Assembly: GCA_030263285.1 (NCBI GenBank)
Contig: SZYB01000002.1
Span: 62,001-126,000 of the forward strand
From: Bergeyella sp.
GTDB lineage: Bacteria; Bacteroidota; Bacteroidia; Flavobacteriales; Weeksellaceae
DNA length: 64,000 nt
Direction of reading: 5' to 3'
The notes under the pieces were generated by a model, which was not told the origin of the DNA, searched no databases, and saw only the letters and a list, made by a program, of their open reading frames with translations. Of this stretch, positions 1 to 9,092 are shown piece by piece (position 1 is the first letter of the stretch; each line of letters begins with the position of its first letter). The position numbers and the translations under genes were made by a program.

Positions 1-1
1 T

Positions 2-1213
2 GAAGAAATAGAATTTGACTTGTTTCATAACAAAGAAACTATCTTTAGACTGAGAAAAGCCAATCTCACCCAAAGAATCATAGACATTTTTGGGAGGAAG
101 CTACAACCACTGCTTGTTCCTATAAAGGAAGAGCTGGACTGGGTGACACTACGGGGATATGTTTCCAAACCCGAGGGAGCAAAAAAAACAAGAGGGGAAC
201 AGTTTTTTTTTGTAAACAAAAGATTTTTCAGAAGCCCCTACTTTAATAAAGCGGTTCAGGAAGCTTTTGATGGTCTTTTAATGCCTGGATATATGCCCTC
301 CTTTTTTCTTTTTTTAGAGATTGATCCAAAAAAAATAGATATTAACATTCATCCTCAGAAAACAGAGGTAAAATTTGAAGACGAACCGCTCATTTTTGCC
401 CTTATCCGCACCACAATCAAAAAATCTTTAGGAATCTATAATGTAAGTGCAAGTTTGGACTTCTCCAAAAATCCGAAAATGGGAGTTTTCTTACAAAACA
501 CAAAACAAAGCATAAATTTCCAAAAAATAGAAGTCCCCAAAAGTTTTAATCCCTTTAAGGGAGATACAAGAGCAGGAACACAGGAAATCATATCTCTATC
601 GGATATGTATGCGCAACATGTGCAGACTCAGCCGTCAAAGATTAACCTCTTTGAGCAAGAAGAAGGACTGGAAGAAGATCTCATGAGACTTCCCAATGGC
701 TATTGGGTTTATAACAAAGGAGAAATAGTCTTAATTTTAGATCCCGGAAGAATGAATAGCGTCTTGGAAGAAAAAAACAGCGCGATAAAAAAAAATAAGA
801 AACCAACTTGCCAAACCCTACTCTATTCCTTGGAATACCACCTTAACGAAATAGAAAAAACAAAATATAATGCTATAAAAGATTATTTGCCAGGAATGGG
901 CTTTGATATCCAGATAATAGACAACATACTGAGAATAAATGCAATACCCGAAGGATTAAAGGAGTCTCAGGCGATACGATTACTGGAAAAATTATTCGGA
1001 ATACTGAGAGATCAATCCGAAGAAGAATTTTTAAATGATTATGGGTATCATCTTAAGAAGATAACGACAAAATCCCGATTTGACTTTATTTACAAGCACG
1101 AAATCGTCAGCTTAATAAAAGAGTTTTCAAAGATTGGATTTCCTAATTATACCTCTTCCGGAAAAAAATGCTTTATAGAACTTCCTCTGGAAGATTTAAA
1201 AAATAAATTCTAG
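2..1213 (+). CDS. mutL: DNA mismatch repair protein MutL (5' end outside window)
   Basis: The reading frame is already open at base 2 (EEIEFDLFHNK...), so the gene starts before the window and the TTG at 20 is only an in-frame codon. MutL links MutS mismatch recognition to downstream repair. The N-terminal GHKL ATPase motifs are not visible. What remains is the transducer domain, with VNKRFFRSPYFNKAV and the hallmark DINIHPQKTEVKF, then a linker, then the C-terminal dimerisation domain from about nt 690 to the stop. The region aligned with the usual DQHAxxE metal-binding endonuclease motif reads LILDPGRMNSVLEE, and the C-terminal CPHGRP-like motif is also absent (TSSGKKCF). The protein therefore looks unable to nick DNA; this may be a lineage trait. 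The rhomboid gene follows 3 bp after the stop. Confidence 0.93.
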   Translation, partial: EEIEFDLFHNKETIFRLRKANLTQRIIDIFGRKLQPLLVPIKEELDWVTLRGYVSKPEGAKKTRGEQFFFVNKRFFRSPYFNKAVQEAFDGLLMPGYMPSFFLFLEIDPKKIDINIHPQKTEVKFEDEPLIFALIRTTIKKSLGIYNVSASLDFSKNPKMGVFLQNTKQSINFQKIEVPKSFNPFKGDTRAGTQEIISLSDMYAQHVQTQPSKINLFEQEEGLEEDLMRLPNGYWVYNKGEIVLILDPGRMNSVLEEKNSAIKKNKKPTCQTLLYSLEYHLNEIEKTKYNAIKDYLPGMGFDIQIIDNILRINAIPEGLKESQAIRLLEKLFGILRDQSEEEFLNDYGYHLKKITTKSRFDFIYKHEIVSLIKEFSKIGFPNYTSSGKKCFIELPLEDLKNKF

Positions 1214-1216
1214 ACT

Positions 1217-1972
1217 ATGCTGGGCACTCTCACTCCTATCACTCGTAATCTTATCATTCTCAATGTACTTTTGTATACCGTATCCAATTTTTTATTCCCC
1301 TACCTCTATACCATCTTACCTGCTTATTACCCATTTTCTCCCAATTTTAGATCATGGCAGATAGTGACCCATATGTTTATGCATGCTTCTTTTTCTTCAG
1401 GCACGGGTATTGCTCATATTTTATTTAATATGCTTACCCTATGGAGCTTCGGACCCGTACTGGAAAGCTACTTGAAAGAGAAAAGGTTTTTGATTTTATA
1501 TTTTGCCAGCGGATTGGGAGCATTTTTATTATTTAACCTATGGAATTTTTTTGAGGTCTACCAAATCACACAATCGCTAAAAAACATGGAGGTTGATCCT
1601 ACAGACATTTACACGATTTCGGACTTGGAGTACACCGGCATCCGTTCCTTAGGAAAAATAGACCCTGCAGCAAGACAGGCAAGCCAAAGTCTGCTTGAGG
1701 CTCTTACCGTCCCTATGCTGGGAGCTTCTGGTGCAATTTTTGGAGTGATCGCCGCTTTTTCTACCCTTTTCCCTAATGCTAGACTGTTCTTTATGTTTAT
1801 CCCCTTCCCCATAAAAGCAAAATACCTTTTCCCGATCATCATGGTCATTTCCTTGTACTTGGGATTAAGCAGTACCCTGAGCAATATTGCACACTTTGCC
1901 CACATAGGAGGTGCTATAGTAGGTTTTTTTCTCGCTAAGATTTGGAATAAAAACAAGTACAGAATTCAATGA
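1217..1972 (+). CDS. Rhomboid family intramembrane serine protease
   Basis: A 251-residue polytopic membrane protein of the rhomboid family (S54), which cleaves transmembrane substrates within the bilayer. The family marks are HILFNMLTLWSFG near residue 66, the nucleophile motif GASGAIFG with Ser171, and the catalytic histidine in AHIGG (His229) in the last membrane helix. About six hydrophobic segments are visible, as in bacterial rhomboids. A soluble insertion of about 50 residues lies between the third helix and the GASG helix. It starts 3 bp after mutL, and its stop overlaps the next ATG by 4 bp (ATGA), so mutL, this gene and the EEP-family gene form one transcription unit. The substrate cannot be inferred. 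Confidence 0.9.
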   Translation: MLGTLTPITRNLIILNVLLYTVSNFLFPYLYTILPAYYPFSPNFRSWQIVTHMFMHASFSSGTGIAHILFNMLTLWSFGPVLESYLKEKRFLILYFASGLGAFLLFNLWNFFEVYQITQSLKNMEVDPTDIYTISDLEYTGIRSLGKIDPAARQASQSLLEALTVPMLGASGAIFGVIAAFSTLFPNARLFFMFIPFPIKAKYLFPIIMVISLYLGLSSTLSNIAHFAHIGGAIVGFFLAKIWNKNKYRIQ

Positions 1973-2934
1973 AATTAATAAGATTTGTGGTGCTTCTCGT
2001 CCACTTTGTTGTGGTCATTGCTCTTTTTACTACCATGCTCAACGAATATATAGCGCCCAGTCAAATAGACTGCTTAAATTTCTTGTCTCTTGGCTTTCCC
2101 TACCTGTTTATCCTACATGTGCTTTTTATCATTCTGTGGGTATTAATGTGGAAAAAGAGAGCTTTTTTCTTTATTTTTCTCACTGTTTTTATATTTAAAC
2201 CCATCAGCAGATGGTTCGCGTGGAATAACCAAGGAGAGGGAAAAATAAAAGTCATCACCCTCAACGGACACAATGGCAATGAGGGAATTCAGAAAATAAA
2301 AAAATTCTTACGTTCAAAATCTCCGGATATTGTTCTGATGCAAGAATTTGATGACGCAAACAAACTTTACGGAAATAAAGTACAGAATAAACATCTTGCC
2401 ATCATTACTCCCCACGAAATTATAAGAAAGCGCAATATTATAGATGAAAAAGCACTGGGAGGATCGTTTTTTGCCGATGTCAATATCAATGGGAGAATCA
2501 TCCGAATAGTAAACATCTATCTGGAGCCCTTTCACTTGGAAAAAAACATGATAAAGCCGGAAAGTGATCTAGAAGTAAACCAGAAAAAAATAGACAACCT
2601 CCTACACAAAATGCCCCCCGTTTTCAGAGATCACGAAATCCAGCTCCGGTTTATCAAAAAATACATCACCCATTCTCCTTATCCCGTCATTGTGGGGGGA
2701 GACCTTAATGCAGTCCCCAATTCTTGGGAATATTATTTTCTGGAGAATATGGTACACGATGCTTTTGTACAAGCGGGAAGGGGAAGCGGAACTACCTTTC
2801 ATGATTTCAAAATCCCTATGCGCATAGATTATCTGTTCAACTCAAAGTCTATCATTGCAAAAAAATACAGGGTATACAGAGAGAAAAAACTGTCTGACCA
2901 TTTTCCTGTAATCGCAGAATTTGATATCCTGTAA
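1969..2934 (+). CDS. Membrane-anchored endonuclease/exonuclease/phosphatase family protein
   Basis: A 321-residue protein with about three N-terminal membrane helices (residues 1-85) and a C-terminal EEP-fold domain. The metal and catalytic motifs of the fold are visible: a divalent-metal glutamate in DIVLMQEFDD, the GGDLNAVP motif, MRIDYLF, and the terminal SDHFPV histidine. EEP enzymes hydrolyse phosphodiesters or phosphomonoesters in nucleic acids, lipids or sugars; the membrane anchor suggests an envelope or phospholipid substrate, which is inference. It is translationally coupled to the rhomboid gene by an ATGA overlap and converges on coaX 14 bp away. Confidence 0.88.
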   Translation: MKLIRFVVLLVHFVVVIALFTTMLNEYIAPSQIDCLNFLSLGFPYLFILHVLFIILWVLMWKKRAFFFIFLTVFIFKPISRWFAWNNQGEGKIKVITLNGHNGNEGIQKIKKFLRSKSPDIVLMQEFDDANKLYGNKVQNKHLAIITPHEIIRKRNIIDEKALGGSFFADVNINGRIIRIVNIYLEPFHLEKNMIKPESDLEVNQKKIDNLLHKMPPVFRDHEIQLRFIKKYITHSPYPVIVGGDLNAVPNSWEYYFLENMVHDAFVQAGRGSGTTFHDFKIPMRIDYLFNSKSIIAKKYRVYREKKLSDHFPVIAEFDIL

Positions 2935-2948
2935 ATCTGAATTTTGAA

Positions 2949-3707
2949 TTAAAGGTCTTTCCCCAAAAAATAGAGTCCTTTTAAGGTATGAAGCACATCG
3001 GTGACGTGTATTTTGTCCGTAAGAGATTCATAAACATGCGAAACACCGCCTGTGGCAATCACAAAACAATCATCCCGAACCTCCATATTGATACGGGAGA
3101 TAAGCTCCTCCACCATACCTAAAAACCCGTACACCATACCACTTTGCATACAAGAGATGGTATCTAAGCCCAAAACATTTTGTGGAGGGGTAAGGTCTAT
3201 TTCCGGCAATTGTGCCGTTTGATAAATAAGACTTTTAAGTGACGTGATAATACCGGGGGCGATAACAACTCCCAGGGTATCCCCATTCTCATCCAGACAA
3301 CTGGCTGTAAGGGCAGTACCAAAGTCAAATACAATCTTCTTGGACTTTGGATATAAAAGATAGGCAGCAACAAGATTGGCATAAATGTCCGTACCCATTT
3401 GTTTCGATTTAGGAGAAATTACAGATGGAGTATCCCGATCTACAACAACGGCAGACCGGTGATGAATCTTCTTTATCGCCTCAATGACTCCTTTTGTAAG
3501 CGAGGGTACAACAGAACCTATAATAATTTTCTCTACACTTTCTATGGGTATTTTATAAATATAATATAAACTTAAAAATTGTTCATAAAGTTCATCAGAT
3601 GTTTTATAGGGCTTCGTATGAAGTATCCACGATACTTTACATACATCCTGATAAAAAAACCCCAACCGAATATTGGTGTTTCCTATATTAATGACTATAC
3701 TTTTCAC
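2949..3707 (-). CDS. coaX: Type III pantothenate kinase
   Basis: CoaX phosphorylates pantothenate, the first step of coenzyme A synthesis; the later CoaBC enzyme is encoded at 41460-42668. The 252-residue length is normal. The ASKHA-type ATP-binding start (VINIGNTNIRLGFF) is at the N-terminus, MGTDIYANLVAAY occupies the pantothenate and dimer region, and DFGTALTASCLDENG carries the catalytic aspartate. TGGVSH lies near the C-terminus. It begins 31 bp after the stop of the M1 peptidase gene on the same strand, so the two are probably co-transcribed. Confidence 0.94.
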   Translation of the reverse strand: MKSIVINIGNTNIRLGFFYQDVCKVSWILHTKPYKTSDELYEQFLSLYYIYKIPIESVEKIIIGSVVPSLTKGVIEAIKKIHHRSAVVVDRDTPSVISPKSKQMGTDIYANLVAAYLLYPKSKKIVFDFGTALTASCLDENGDTLGVVIAPGIITSLKSLIYQTAQLPEIDLTPPQNVLGLDTISCMQSGMVYGFLGMVEELISRINMEVRDDCFVIATGGVSHVYESLTDKIHVTDVLHTLKGLYFLGKDL

Positions 3708-3738
3708 ACTAAAAATAAAACGATTTACCTCCGTAAAA

Positions 3739-5583
3739 TTATTTCACTTCCCATCTGTTATCCTCAGGGCTTATATCGGCAAGTCTCTGGGAAGGGTCAA
3801 TAAGCAAAACATCCAACTGATTTTTGGATAAAGGGAGACTCAATGTGTATTGCTTACAGCTCGAAGACCATACGGGCAAAATTTTGAACGATCCGTATGT
3901 GTCCCTTTCCTTGGCTTTGCGAGTAAGTTGAATAGGAATGGAATACATCAGATGTTTTTTATCCTTTGTCACCGCAACCAAATCTATCGGCATGGGTATG
4001 CCTCCTTTTCTCTCCAGAGTAACAAAAGTTTCTTTATCAGTATAGACTACATTTCTGATAGAATAATCTATGGTTTTTGTGGTATTTATCCAATAATGAT
4101 GAAACCACTTAAGATCCATTCCGGAAATTTTTTGGGCAATATTCATAAAATCTCTGTCCGTGGGGTGTTTCATCTTCCAGTCTGTAAAATATTCTTTCAA
4201 GACTTCAGAGAGTTTTTCTTCCCCCATGATGTAGCCCAACTCTACCAGATAAAGTGCACCTTTCACATAACTGGCCATATTATATTGTTTTGCACTGTCG
4301 TAGGTATCTGCCAATAAACCTGCAGGCTGTTCCGCTCCCGAAAGAACAAATAACTGGTAAGAGGTGAGTATCCCTACAAAAGGATTCGGACGGGAAGACC
4401 GAGGAGGAAATAAAATATTCATAATAAAGTCTTGTGTATAGGTAGTAAAACCCTCATCCATCCATGCACGCATGCTCTCATTGGTAGCCAACATCTGCTG
4501 AAACCATGAATGCACCCCTTCATGCACCATAAGTCTTACTAAACGTTCCAAAGATTTTGCTTCTCCCAAAATCATACTGCACCTGCCATACTCCATCCCA
4601 CCGTCCCCACCTTGTATAAAAGAGTAAGTAGGGTATGCATAAGCCCCATATTTAGAATTCATTAGCAAAAAAAACCGAGTGATATAGTCTTTTGAAAGCG
4701 CCCAAAAAGCCGTCTTATCAGAAACTTTATAGACATAAAAAATTTCTGATCCCCTTGGAACCCGAAAACGTTCTACAATATAGCCGGGGTCTGCAGCCCA
4801 AGCAAAATCCAAAATATTTTCGGCTGTCCAGTGCCAGGTGACTTTATTATTTTGATCATACCTTATCTTGGCATCTGTCTTATACCCTCTTACCTCATCC
4901 GGATTTTTCAGCGTTCCCCCAGCTCCTATTATGTAGTCTTTATCTATAGAAATACGCACATCAAAGTCCGCAAACGGTGCATGAAATTCCCTGCTTATGT
5001 AGTCAAAAACAGCCCACCCATCGTAATCGTATTCTGCAATTTTAGGATACCATTGGGTCATGGTAAGCGCTATGCCCTCTGCATTGTTTCTCCCGGATCT
5101 CCTTATTTGCACAGGGATTTGAGATTCCCACTTCATACTCAATGCAGTACTCGTACCGGGACGTATGGCCTTTCTCAAAAACACCTTCATAATAGTACCC
5201 TGAATCTCATATTTTACTTCCCTACCATTTTGTCTGATCTCTTTTATATCCTGAATTCCCCGTTCTGAAGGCAAAAGAGAAGAGAGTCTAGACACACCTC
5301 CTATATTCAATCTGGAATCAGAATTTTTTCCTCTGTTCTGTATCTCTTGGTCCATTATGGAATGAGGCTGAAAGGCATTCCAATACAGGTGAAAATATAT
5401 TATATCTAACTCATCCGGAGAATTATTTTTATACACTATAGCCTGTTCCCCTTTGTAAGTAAATTTTCTTACATCCACGTCTATATTCATTGTATATTTC
5501 ACCGACTGTTGATAATACCCCGCCTTCTGAGCCTGAAAAACCAAACCCCACAAAAACACAAAAAATGCTAGATTTTTTCTCAT
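3739..5583 (-). CDS. Secreted M1 family zinc metallopeptidase
   Basis: A 614-residue aminopeptidase-type M1 protein. It begins with a signal peptide (MRKNLAFFVFLWGLVFQAQ), so it acts in the periplasm or at the surface. The zinc site is intact: HEGVHSW gives His354, Glu355 and His358, and Glu377 in WMDEGF provides the third ligand with the family's HExxH-x18-E spacing. The GxMEN-like exopeptidase loop is GGMEYG just ahead. It is shorter than classical aminopeptidase N and matches the short secreted Bacteroidota M1 group. A strong promoter lies directly upstream at 5621-5650, and coaX follows on the same transcript. Confidence 0.92.
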   Translation of the reverse strand: MRKNLAFFVFLWGLVFQAQKAGYYQQSVKYTMNIDVDVRKFTYKGEQAIVYKNNSPDELDIIYFHLYWNAFQPHSIMDQEIQNRGKNSDSRLNIGGVSRLSSLLPSERGIQDIKEIRQNGREVKYEIQGTIMKVFLRKAIRPGTSTALSMKWESQIPVQIRRSGRNNAEGIALTMTQWYPKIAEYDYDGWAVFDYISREFHAPFADFDVRISIDKDYIIGAGGTLKNPDEVRGYKTDAKIRYDQNNKVTWHWTAENILDFAWAADPGYIVERFRVPRGSEIFYVYKVSDKTAFWALSKDYITRFFLLMNSKYGAYAYPTYSFIQGGDGGMEYGRCSMILGEAKSLERLVRLMVHEGVHSWFQQMLATNESMRAWMDEGFTTYTQDFIMNILFPPRSSRPNPFVGILTSYQLFVLSGAEQPAGLLADTYDSAKQYNMASYVKGALYLVELGYIMGEEKLSEVLKEYFTDWKMKHPTDRDFMNIAQKISGMDLKWFHHYWINTTKTIDYSIRNVVYTDKETFVTLERKGGIPMPIDLVAVTKDKKHLMYSIPIQLTRKAKERDTYGSFKILPVWSSSCKQYTLSLPLSKNQLDVLLIDPSQRLADISPEDNRWEVK

Positions 5584-5620
5584 GCCAATTAAGTAAAACT
5601 CTGCTCAATAGGCAGAGCGC

Positions 5621-5650
5621 CAAATATACAAGAAATATGGAATAGGCAAA
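5621..5650 (-). promoter_or_regulatory. Bacteroidota-type promoter of the M1 peptidase/coaX unit
   Basis: Read on the minus strand, TATATTTG (5621-5628) is a perfect TAnnTTTG -7 box, and TTTG (5647-5650) sits 18 bp upstream as the -33 element. The -7 box is about 37 bp ahead of the ATG at 5583, leaving room for a short leader. That leader contains CTCTGC/GCAGAG, a 6-bp inverted repeat. Confidence 0.7.
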
Positions 5651-5683
5651 AGCCAAACCTCAGATCTTCCTCACCCTCAGTAC

Positions 5684-5790
5684 AAAAAATAAATGCCTGC
5701 CCAATATCTTTAGTCTGAACTGGGTAGGCACTTGTTTGTCCTTCCCCTAACAAGACGAGGGGTTTAAACCTCCGTCTTTTAATCTTTTAA
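5684..5790. other. Intergenic region with two strong inverted repeats
   Basis: The gap between the peptidase gene and the DUF6909-like gene (5584-5875) contains no convincing ORF. It holds two hairpins: 5694-5730, with a 10-bp stem containing one G-U pair around a 17-nt loop, and 5752-5778, with a 13-bp stem, one bulge and a TTTAAA centre. The second is followed on the plus strand by TTTTAATCTTTT, which resembles an intrinsic terminator of a plus-strand transcript although no plus-strand gene lies upstream. It could be a small RNA, a terminator region for the minus-strand gene, or a remnant. Confidence 0.4.
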
Positions 5791-5875
5791 ATGACAGCTA
5801 AAAAATCAACCTCCTCCATCCATCCCTTAGAATCAAGCCCCGAAAAATATACTATAAAGCCTCCTTGAACCCTTA

Positions 5876-7540
5876 TTAACTCCTAAATATCTTCTCCAAA
5901 ATCTTCAAAGTGATCATATAAGTAGGCTTCACCCCCGTAAGCCCAAGTCCACCAGAAGAAAGTGTACTTCCCGTCTCTAAAGGGTTATCAGAAGCGTAGT
6001 AGGCATAGCAAAGAAAAAGGTCTTCCGATATATGTCGTCTGATCTTTGAGGCCACCTGTATTGCTTTTTGATAATGAGCCCCTTCCATCTCCAGACCTAT
6101 CGCCTTCCAAGAGGTATTCATAAAATAAGAGAGAATATCTTTATTCTGAAGAGAGGTACCCAAAACAGTAATCATAGATCCTTTAAAGACCCGAATATCT
6201 TTGTCTTGAAAGTCAGAAACTTTCAAAGCATTTTCAAAAGGATAATTATCTGCCGTTCCCTCGAAAATATGAGAGGTAGGAATCATTATATCTCCCTTTT
6301 TTCCTGTCAATATTCCCGCTTTCCCCATAATAGAGATAGACCTCACCCTCATTGTATATACCTCGTCATCATGAGTATAGGGACGTAAAAGTTCATCCAT
6401 AATCTCATAGGCTTGTTCCCCAAAAGCATAATCAAAAACAAGGAGAACATCTTCACCGGAATAGTCAACCGACTCAAACGGAGTATTTTCTAAAGAAATT
6501 TTACCTAAATCTATAATTTGGACATCTATATTGCTCCCGCTATGATCCTTTATATATACCAGTCCTTGTTTCAAGGAAAATTCTAAAATTTTGTCTTGAA
6601 GACTCTTCCGATTGCTGATTTCCTCATAAAGACTGTAATCGATACTTTTGTTGTATTTTTTTCCTAATGCCGAATGGGCAAAAAGCATATTTTTTACCGA
6701 ATGCATATTTGCCGAGATAATATGCAGGTTTCTTTTGTGAAGATTCTTTTCAGCCAGAACGCTCTTCACATTATTCGCCCATCTTTCGCCAAAAAAATGA
6801 TGACCAAGACGCTCTCTTAAAATAGCACTGAAAAAAACCTCTCTGGATCTAATGCCCATACGGTCGTCCAAACTTACGATCCCTAGGTGATAAATAATTT
6901 TGAAAAGCCTATCGGGGTTATTTTCTTCGGCAAAATCATTATAGGCTCTTAGGGTTTCATCAAAGGTTCTTCCCAGCAAAGAAGAAAGATGGATAAGCGC
7001 TACCTCTTTCTCTTTTTGAGAAAATTCTTCTTCTCCTTTTGCCACAGACTCTATCATTTGCCAAATACGGGTAGGCCTATAATTTTTAGCCGCTATAAAG
7101 CCTAAATCCCTTATCTTGTCTGCCTCCAGATAGAGAAAAGTAAGGTGAGTGAGGATATCATAGATTTCTGACCTCCCCAGAAGCACCTCTATATTCATCT
7201 GGTGTGCATCTATCCTATAACAGTTTCTCCTCCGTTTTTTGGGGACAATCACCTCAAAACTCCCCTTCCCGAAACCCTCGTCCGAGGTGAGATGTACAAA
7301 GGGAGTTTCTGCTATTCCCTCCGGAAGCCTGTCCAAAACGTATAAAAGCCCGCTAAGTTCTACTTTGTTGGGCGATCCCATAGAACCATAGATTTCCGGA
7401 GCGATAATCATGAGAAGCTTTCTTAAGGTTTCTCCGGAAACCCCAGAAGGTTTAAAAAACCCTCTATAAAACAAATGTCGCATTGATACATAAAGCCTCT
7501 CTATTGCCTCAGTAGTTTCTCTCGCTCTGGAATTCACCAT
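5876..7540 (-). CDS. DUF6909-like family protein
   Basis: A conserved flavobacterial protein of unknown function; I place it in the DUF6909 family from memory of its sequence and of its position beside HMG-CoA synthase. I chose the ATG at 7540 (MVNSRARETTEAIERLY, 554 residues) because the family appears to start there. The frame stays open to an ATG at 7699, but the added 53 residues are phenylalanine/tyrosine-rich and leave almost no room for the divergent promoters. The C-terminal third (VLLVFDYAFGEQAYEIMDELL ... IGLEMEGA) looks like a nucleoside-phosphorylase fold, GLEMEGA recalling the VEMEGA motif of nucleosidases. That suggests a nucleoside-like ligand but no reaction. No signal peptide or membrane segment is seen. 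Confidence 0.72.
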   Translation of the reverse strand: MVNSRARETTEAIERLYVSMRHLFYRGFFKPSGVSGETLRKLLMIIAPEIYGSMGSPNKVELSGLLYVLDRLPEGIAETPFVHLTSDEGFGKGSFEVIVPKKRRRNCYRIDAHQMNIEVLLGRSEIYDILTHLTFLYLEADKIRDLGFIAAKNYRPTRIWQMIESVAKGEEEFSQKEKEVALIHLSSLLGRTFDETLRAYNDFAEENNPDRLFKIIYHLGIVSLDDRMGIRSREVFFSAILRERLGHHFFGERWANNVKSVLAEKNLHKRNLHIISANMHSVKNMLFAHSALGKKYNKSIDYSLYEEISNRKSLQDKILEFSLKQGLVYIKDHSGSNIDVQIIDLGKISLENTPFESVDYSGEDVLLVFDYAFGEQAYEIMDELLRPYTHDDEVYTMRVRSISIMGKAGILTGKKGDIMIPTSHIFEGTADNYPFENALKVSDFQDKDIRVFKGSMITVLGTSLQNKDILSYFMNTSWKAIGLEMEGAHYQKAIQVASKIRRHISEDLFLCYAYYASDNPLETGSTLSSGGLGLTGVKPTYMITLKILEKIFRS

Positions 7541-7710
7541 TAGGAATATTTTTTTCGCTAAGCGGGATAAAAATACAGAATTTTTACCGCTCGGGAAAAA
7601 TATACCAAGAGAATAAGAAGATAAAACCGGATAGAAGAGGTAATAATACTGGGGTTCTTCATAAATCATAAAAATCTTTTTCGTTAAATTCGCAACCAAA
7701 ATTTGAAACT

Positions 7711-9039
7711 ATGGGTTTTGGAGTAGAAGCGGCAAGTTATTATGTTCCCTCATTATACTTGGATATAAAAGATTTGGCAAAGCACAGAGCAATAGAACCC
7801 GAAAAACTACAAAAAGGTCTTGGATTGCTTAAAATGGCACTGCCGGATGCACATGAAGATACGGCAACATTTGCTGCAGAGGCTATTTTGAAACTTTTAC
7901 AAGACTATTCTGTGCCTCCGGAAGATATTTCCAGAATCTATTTGGGTACAGAGAGCGCCCTAGACGCAGCAAAACCTACAGCAACCTATGCGATGCAAAT
8001 GGTGGAAAAGGCACTGGAGGAGAAACATGGAAAAAGAATCTTCAAAAATTGTGATGTGGTGGATATAACTTTTGCCTGCATAGGAGCGGTAGATGCACTC
8101 CAGAATTGTCTGGACTACATTAGGTCAAATCCCACGAAAAAAGCGATAGTAGTTGCCTCAGATTATGCAAAATATGCGCTTACCTCCTCCGGAGAATATA
8201 CTCAAGGAGCAGGTGCAGTGGCTTTGCTGGTCTCGGCAGAGCCTAAACTTTTGGAAATAAACGAAACTTTCGGGATCGCTACAGAAGGGGTTTTCGATTT
8301 TTTTAAACCCAGAAGACCTACAAAAAAGGAAGAATGGAAAAATGCCGGGGAAAACACTCCCGATACCCTGGAACTCTTTACCGATGAGCCTGTCTTTGAC
8401 GGACAATACTCAAACCAGTGTTATCAGGACAGAATAAGAGAAGCTTATGAGAACTATAAAGAACAGACGGGGATCAGTAAGCCCTACAAAAGCTGGAAAT
8501 ACCTCATCTTTCATTTGCCATATGCCTTTCATGGAAAAAGAGTTTTTTCTGAAATATACGGTATAGAAAATAATTTTTACTTTTCCACTCCTGAGGAGCA
8601 AAAACAGTTAACGAGAACAGAAGAATATCAAAATTTTATACAAGAAAAGATAGAGCCCAGTCAGAGAGCATCTTCTCAAATCGGAAACATGTATACCGCC
8701 TCTATCTTTATGGCGCTGCTCTCTGCATTGCAAGTAAGCTATAATGAAGATAAAAATATAGAGGGTACTGGGATAGGGTTTTTTGCTTACGGAAGCGGCT
8801 CAAAAGCAAAAGTTTTTGCAGGAAAGGTGGGTAAAGGGTGGAAAGAAATTGTTTCAAAGTGGAATCTTTTTGAGAAACTAAACGAAAGAATCTCTGTAGA
8901 TTTTGAGACCTATGAAAGACTTCATAAAAAACAAATAAAAAATTCTATAAACTCGAATTACAAAGGATTTGGACTGAAAAATATAGACCGAGAAAACAGT
9001 ACGTCTCTGGGGGCGAGATACTACGAATACAAAATATAG
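7711..9039 (+). CDS. Hydroxymethylglutaryl-CoA synthase
   Basis: Condenses acetyl-CoA with acetoacetyl-CoA to give HMG-CoA, the entry to the mevalonate route to isoprenoids used by flavobacteria. The 442-residue thiolase-fold protein carries the catalytic cysteine in DITFACIGAVDAL (Cys123), a conserved HLPYAFHGKR histidine segment near residue 270, and GTESALDAAKPTATYAMQM in the N-terminal half. It is longer than Gram-positive MvaS because of an inserted region around residues 190-240 containing FKPRRPTKKEEW. It is divergent from the DUF6909-like gene. No other mevalonate gene is in the window. Confidence 0.92.
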   Translation: MGFGVEAASYYVPSLYLDIKDLAKHRAIEPEKLQKGLGLLKMALPDAHEDTATFAAEAILKLLQDYSVPPEDISRIYLGTESALDAAKPTATYAMQMVEKALEEKHGKRIFKNCDVVDITFACIGAVDALQNCLDYIRSNPTKKAIVVASDYAKYALTSSGEYTQGAGAVALLVSAEPKLLEINETFGIATEGVFDFFKPRRPTKKEEWKNAGENTPDTLELFTDEPVFDGQYSNQCYQDRIREAYENYKEQTGISKPYKSWKYLIFHLPYAFHGKRVFSEIYGIENNFYFSTPEEQKQLTRTEEYQNFIQEKIEPSQRASSQIGNMYTASIFMALLSALQVSYNEDKNIEGTGIGFFAYGSGSKAKVFAGKVGKGWKEIVSKWNLFEKLNERISVDFETYERLHKKQIKNSINSNYKGFGLKNIDRENSTSLGARYYEYKI

Positions 9040-9092
9040 ACTCACCCCCTGCTTCATAGAGAGCTCTAAAACTAAATGAAATAATCCACAGT

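Noticed and set aside
3850-5268. Plus-strand ORFs opposite the M1 peptidase
   Set aside because: They are antisense shadows of a clearly coding gene and have no family features.
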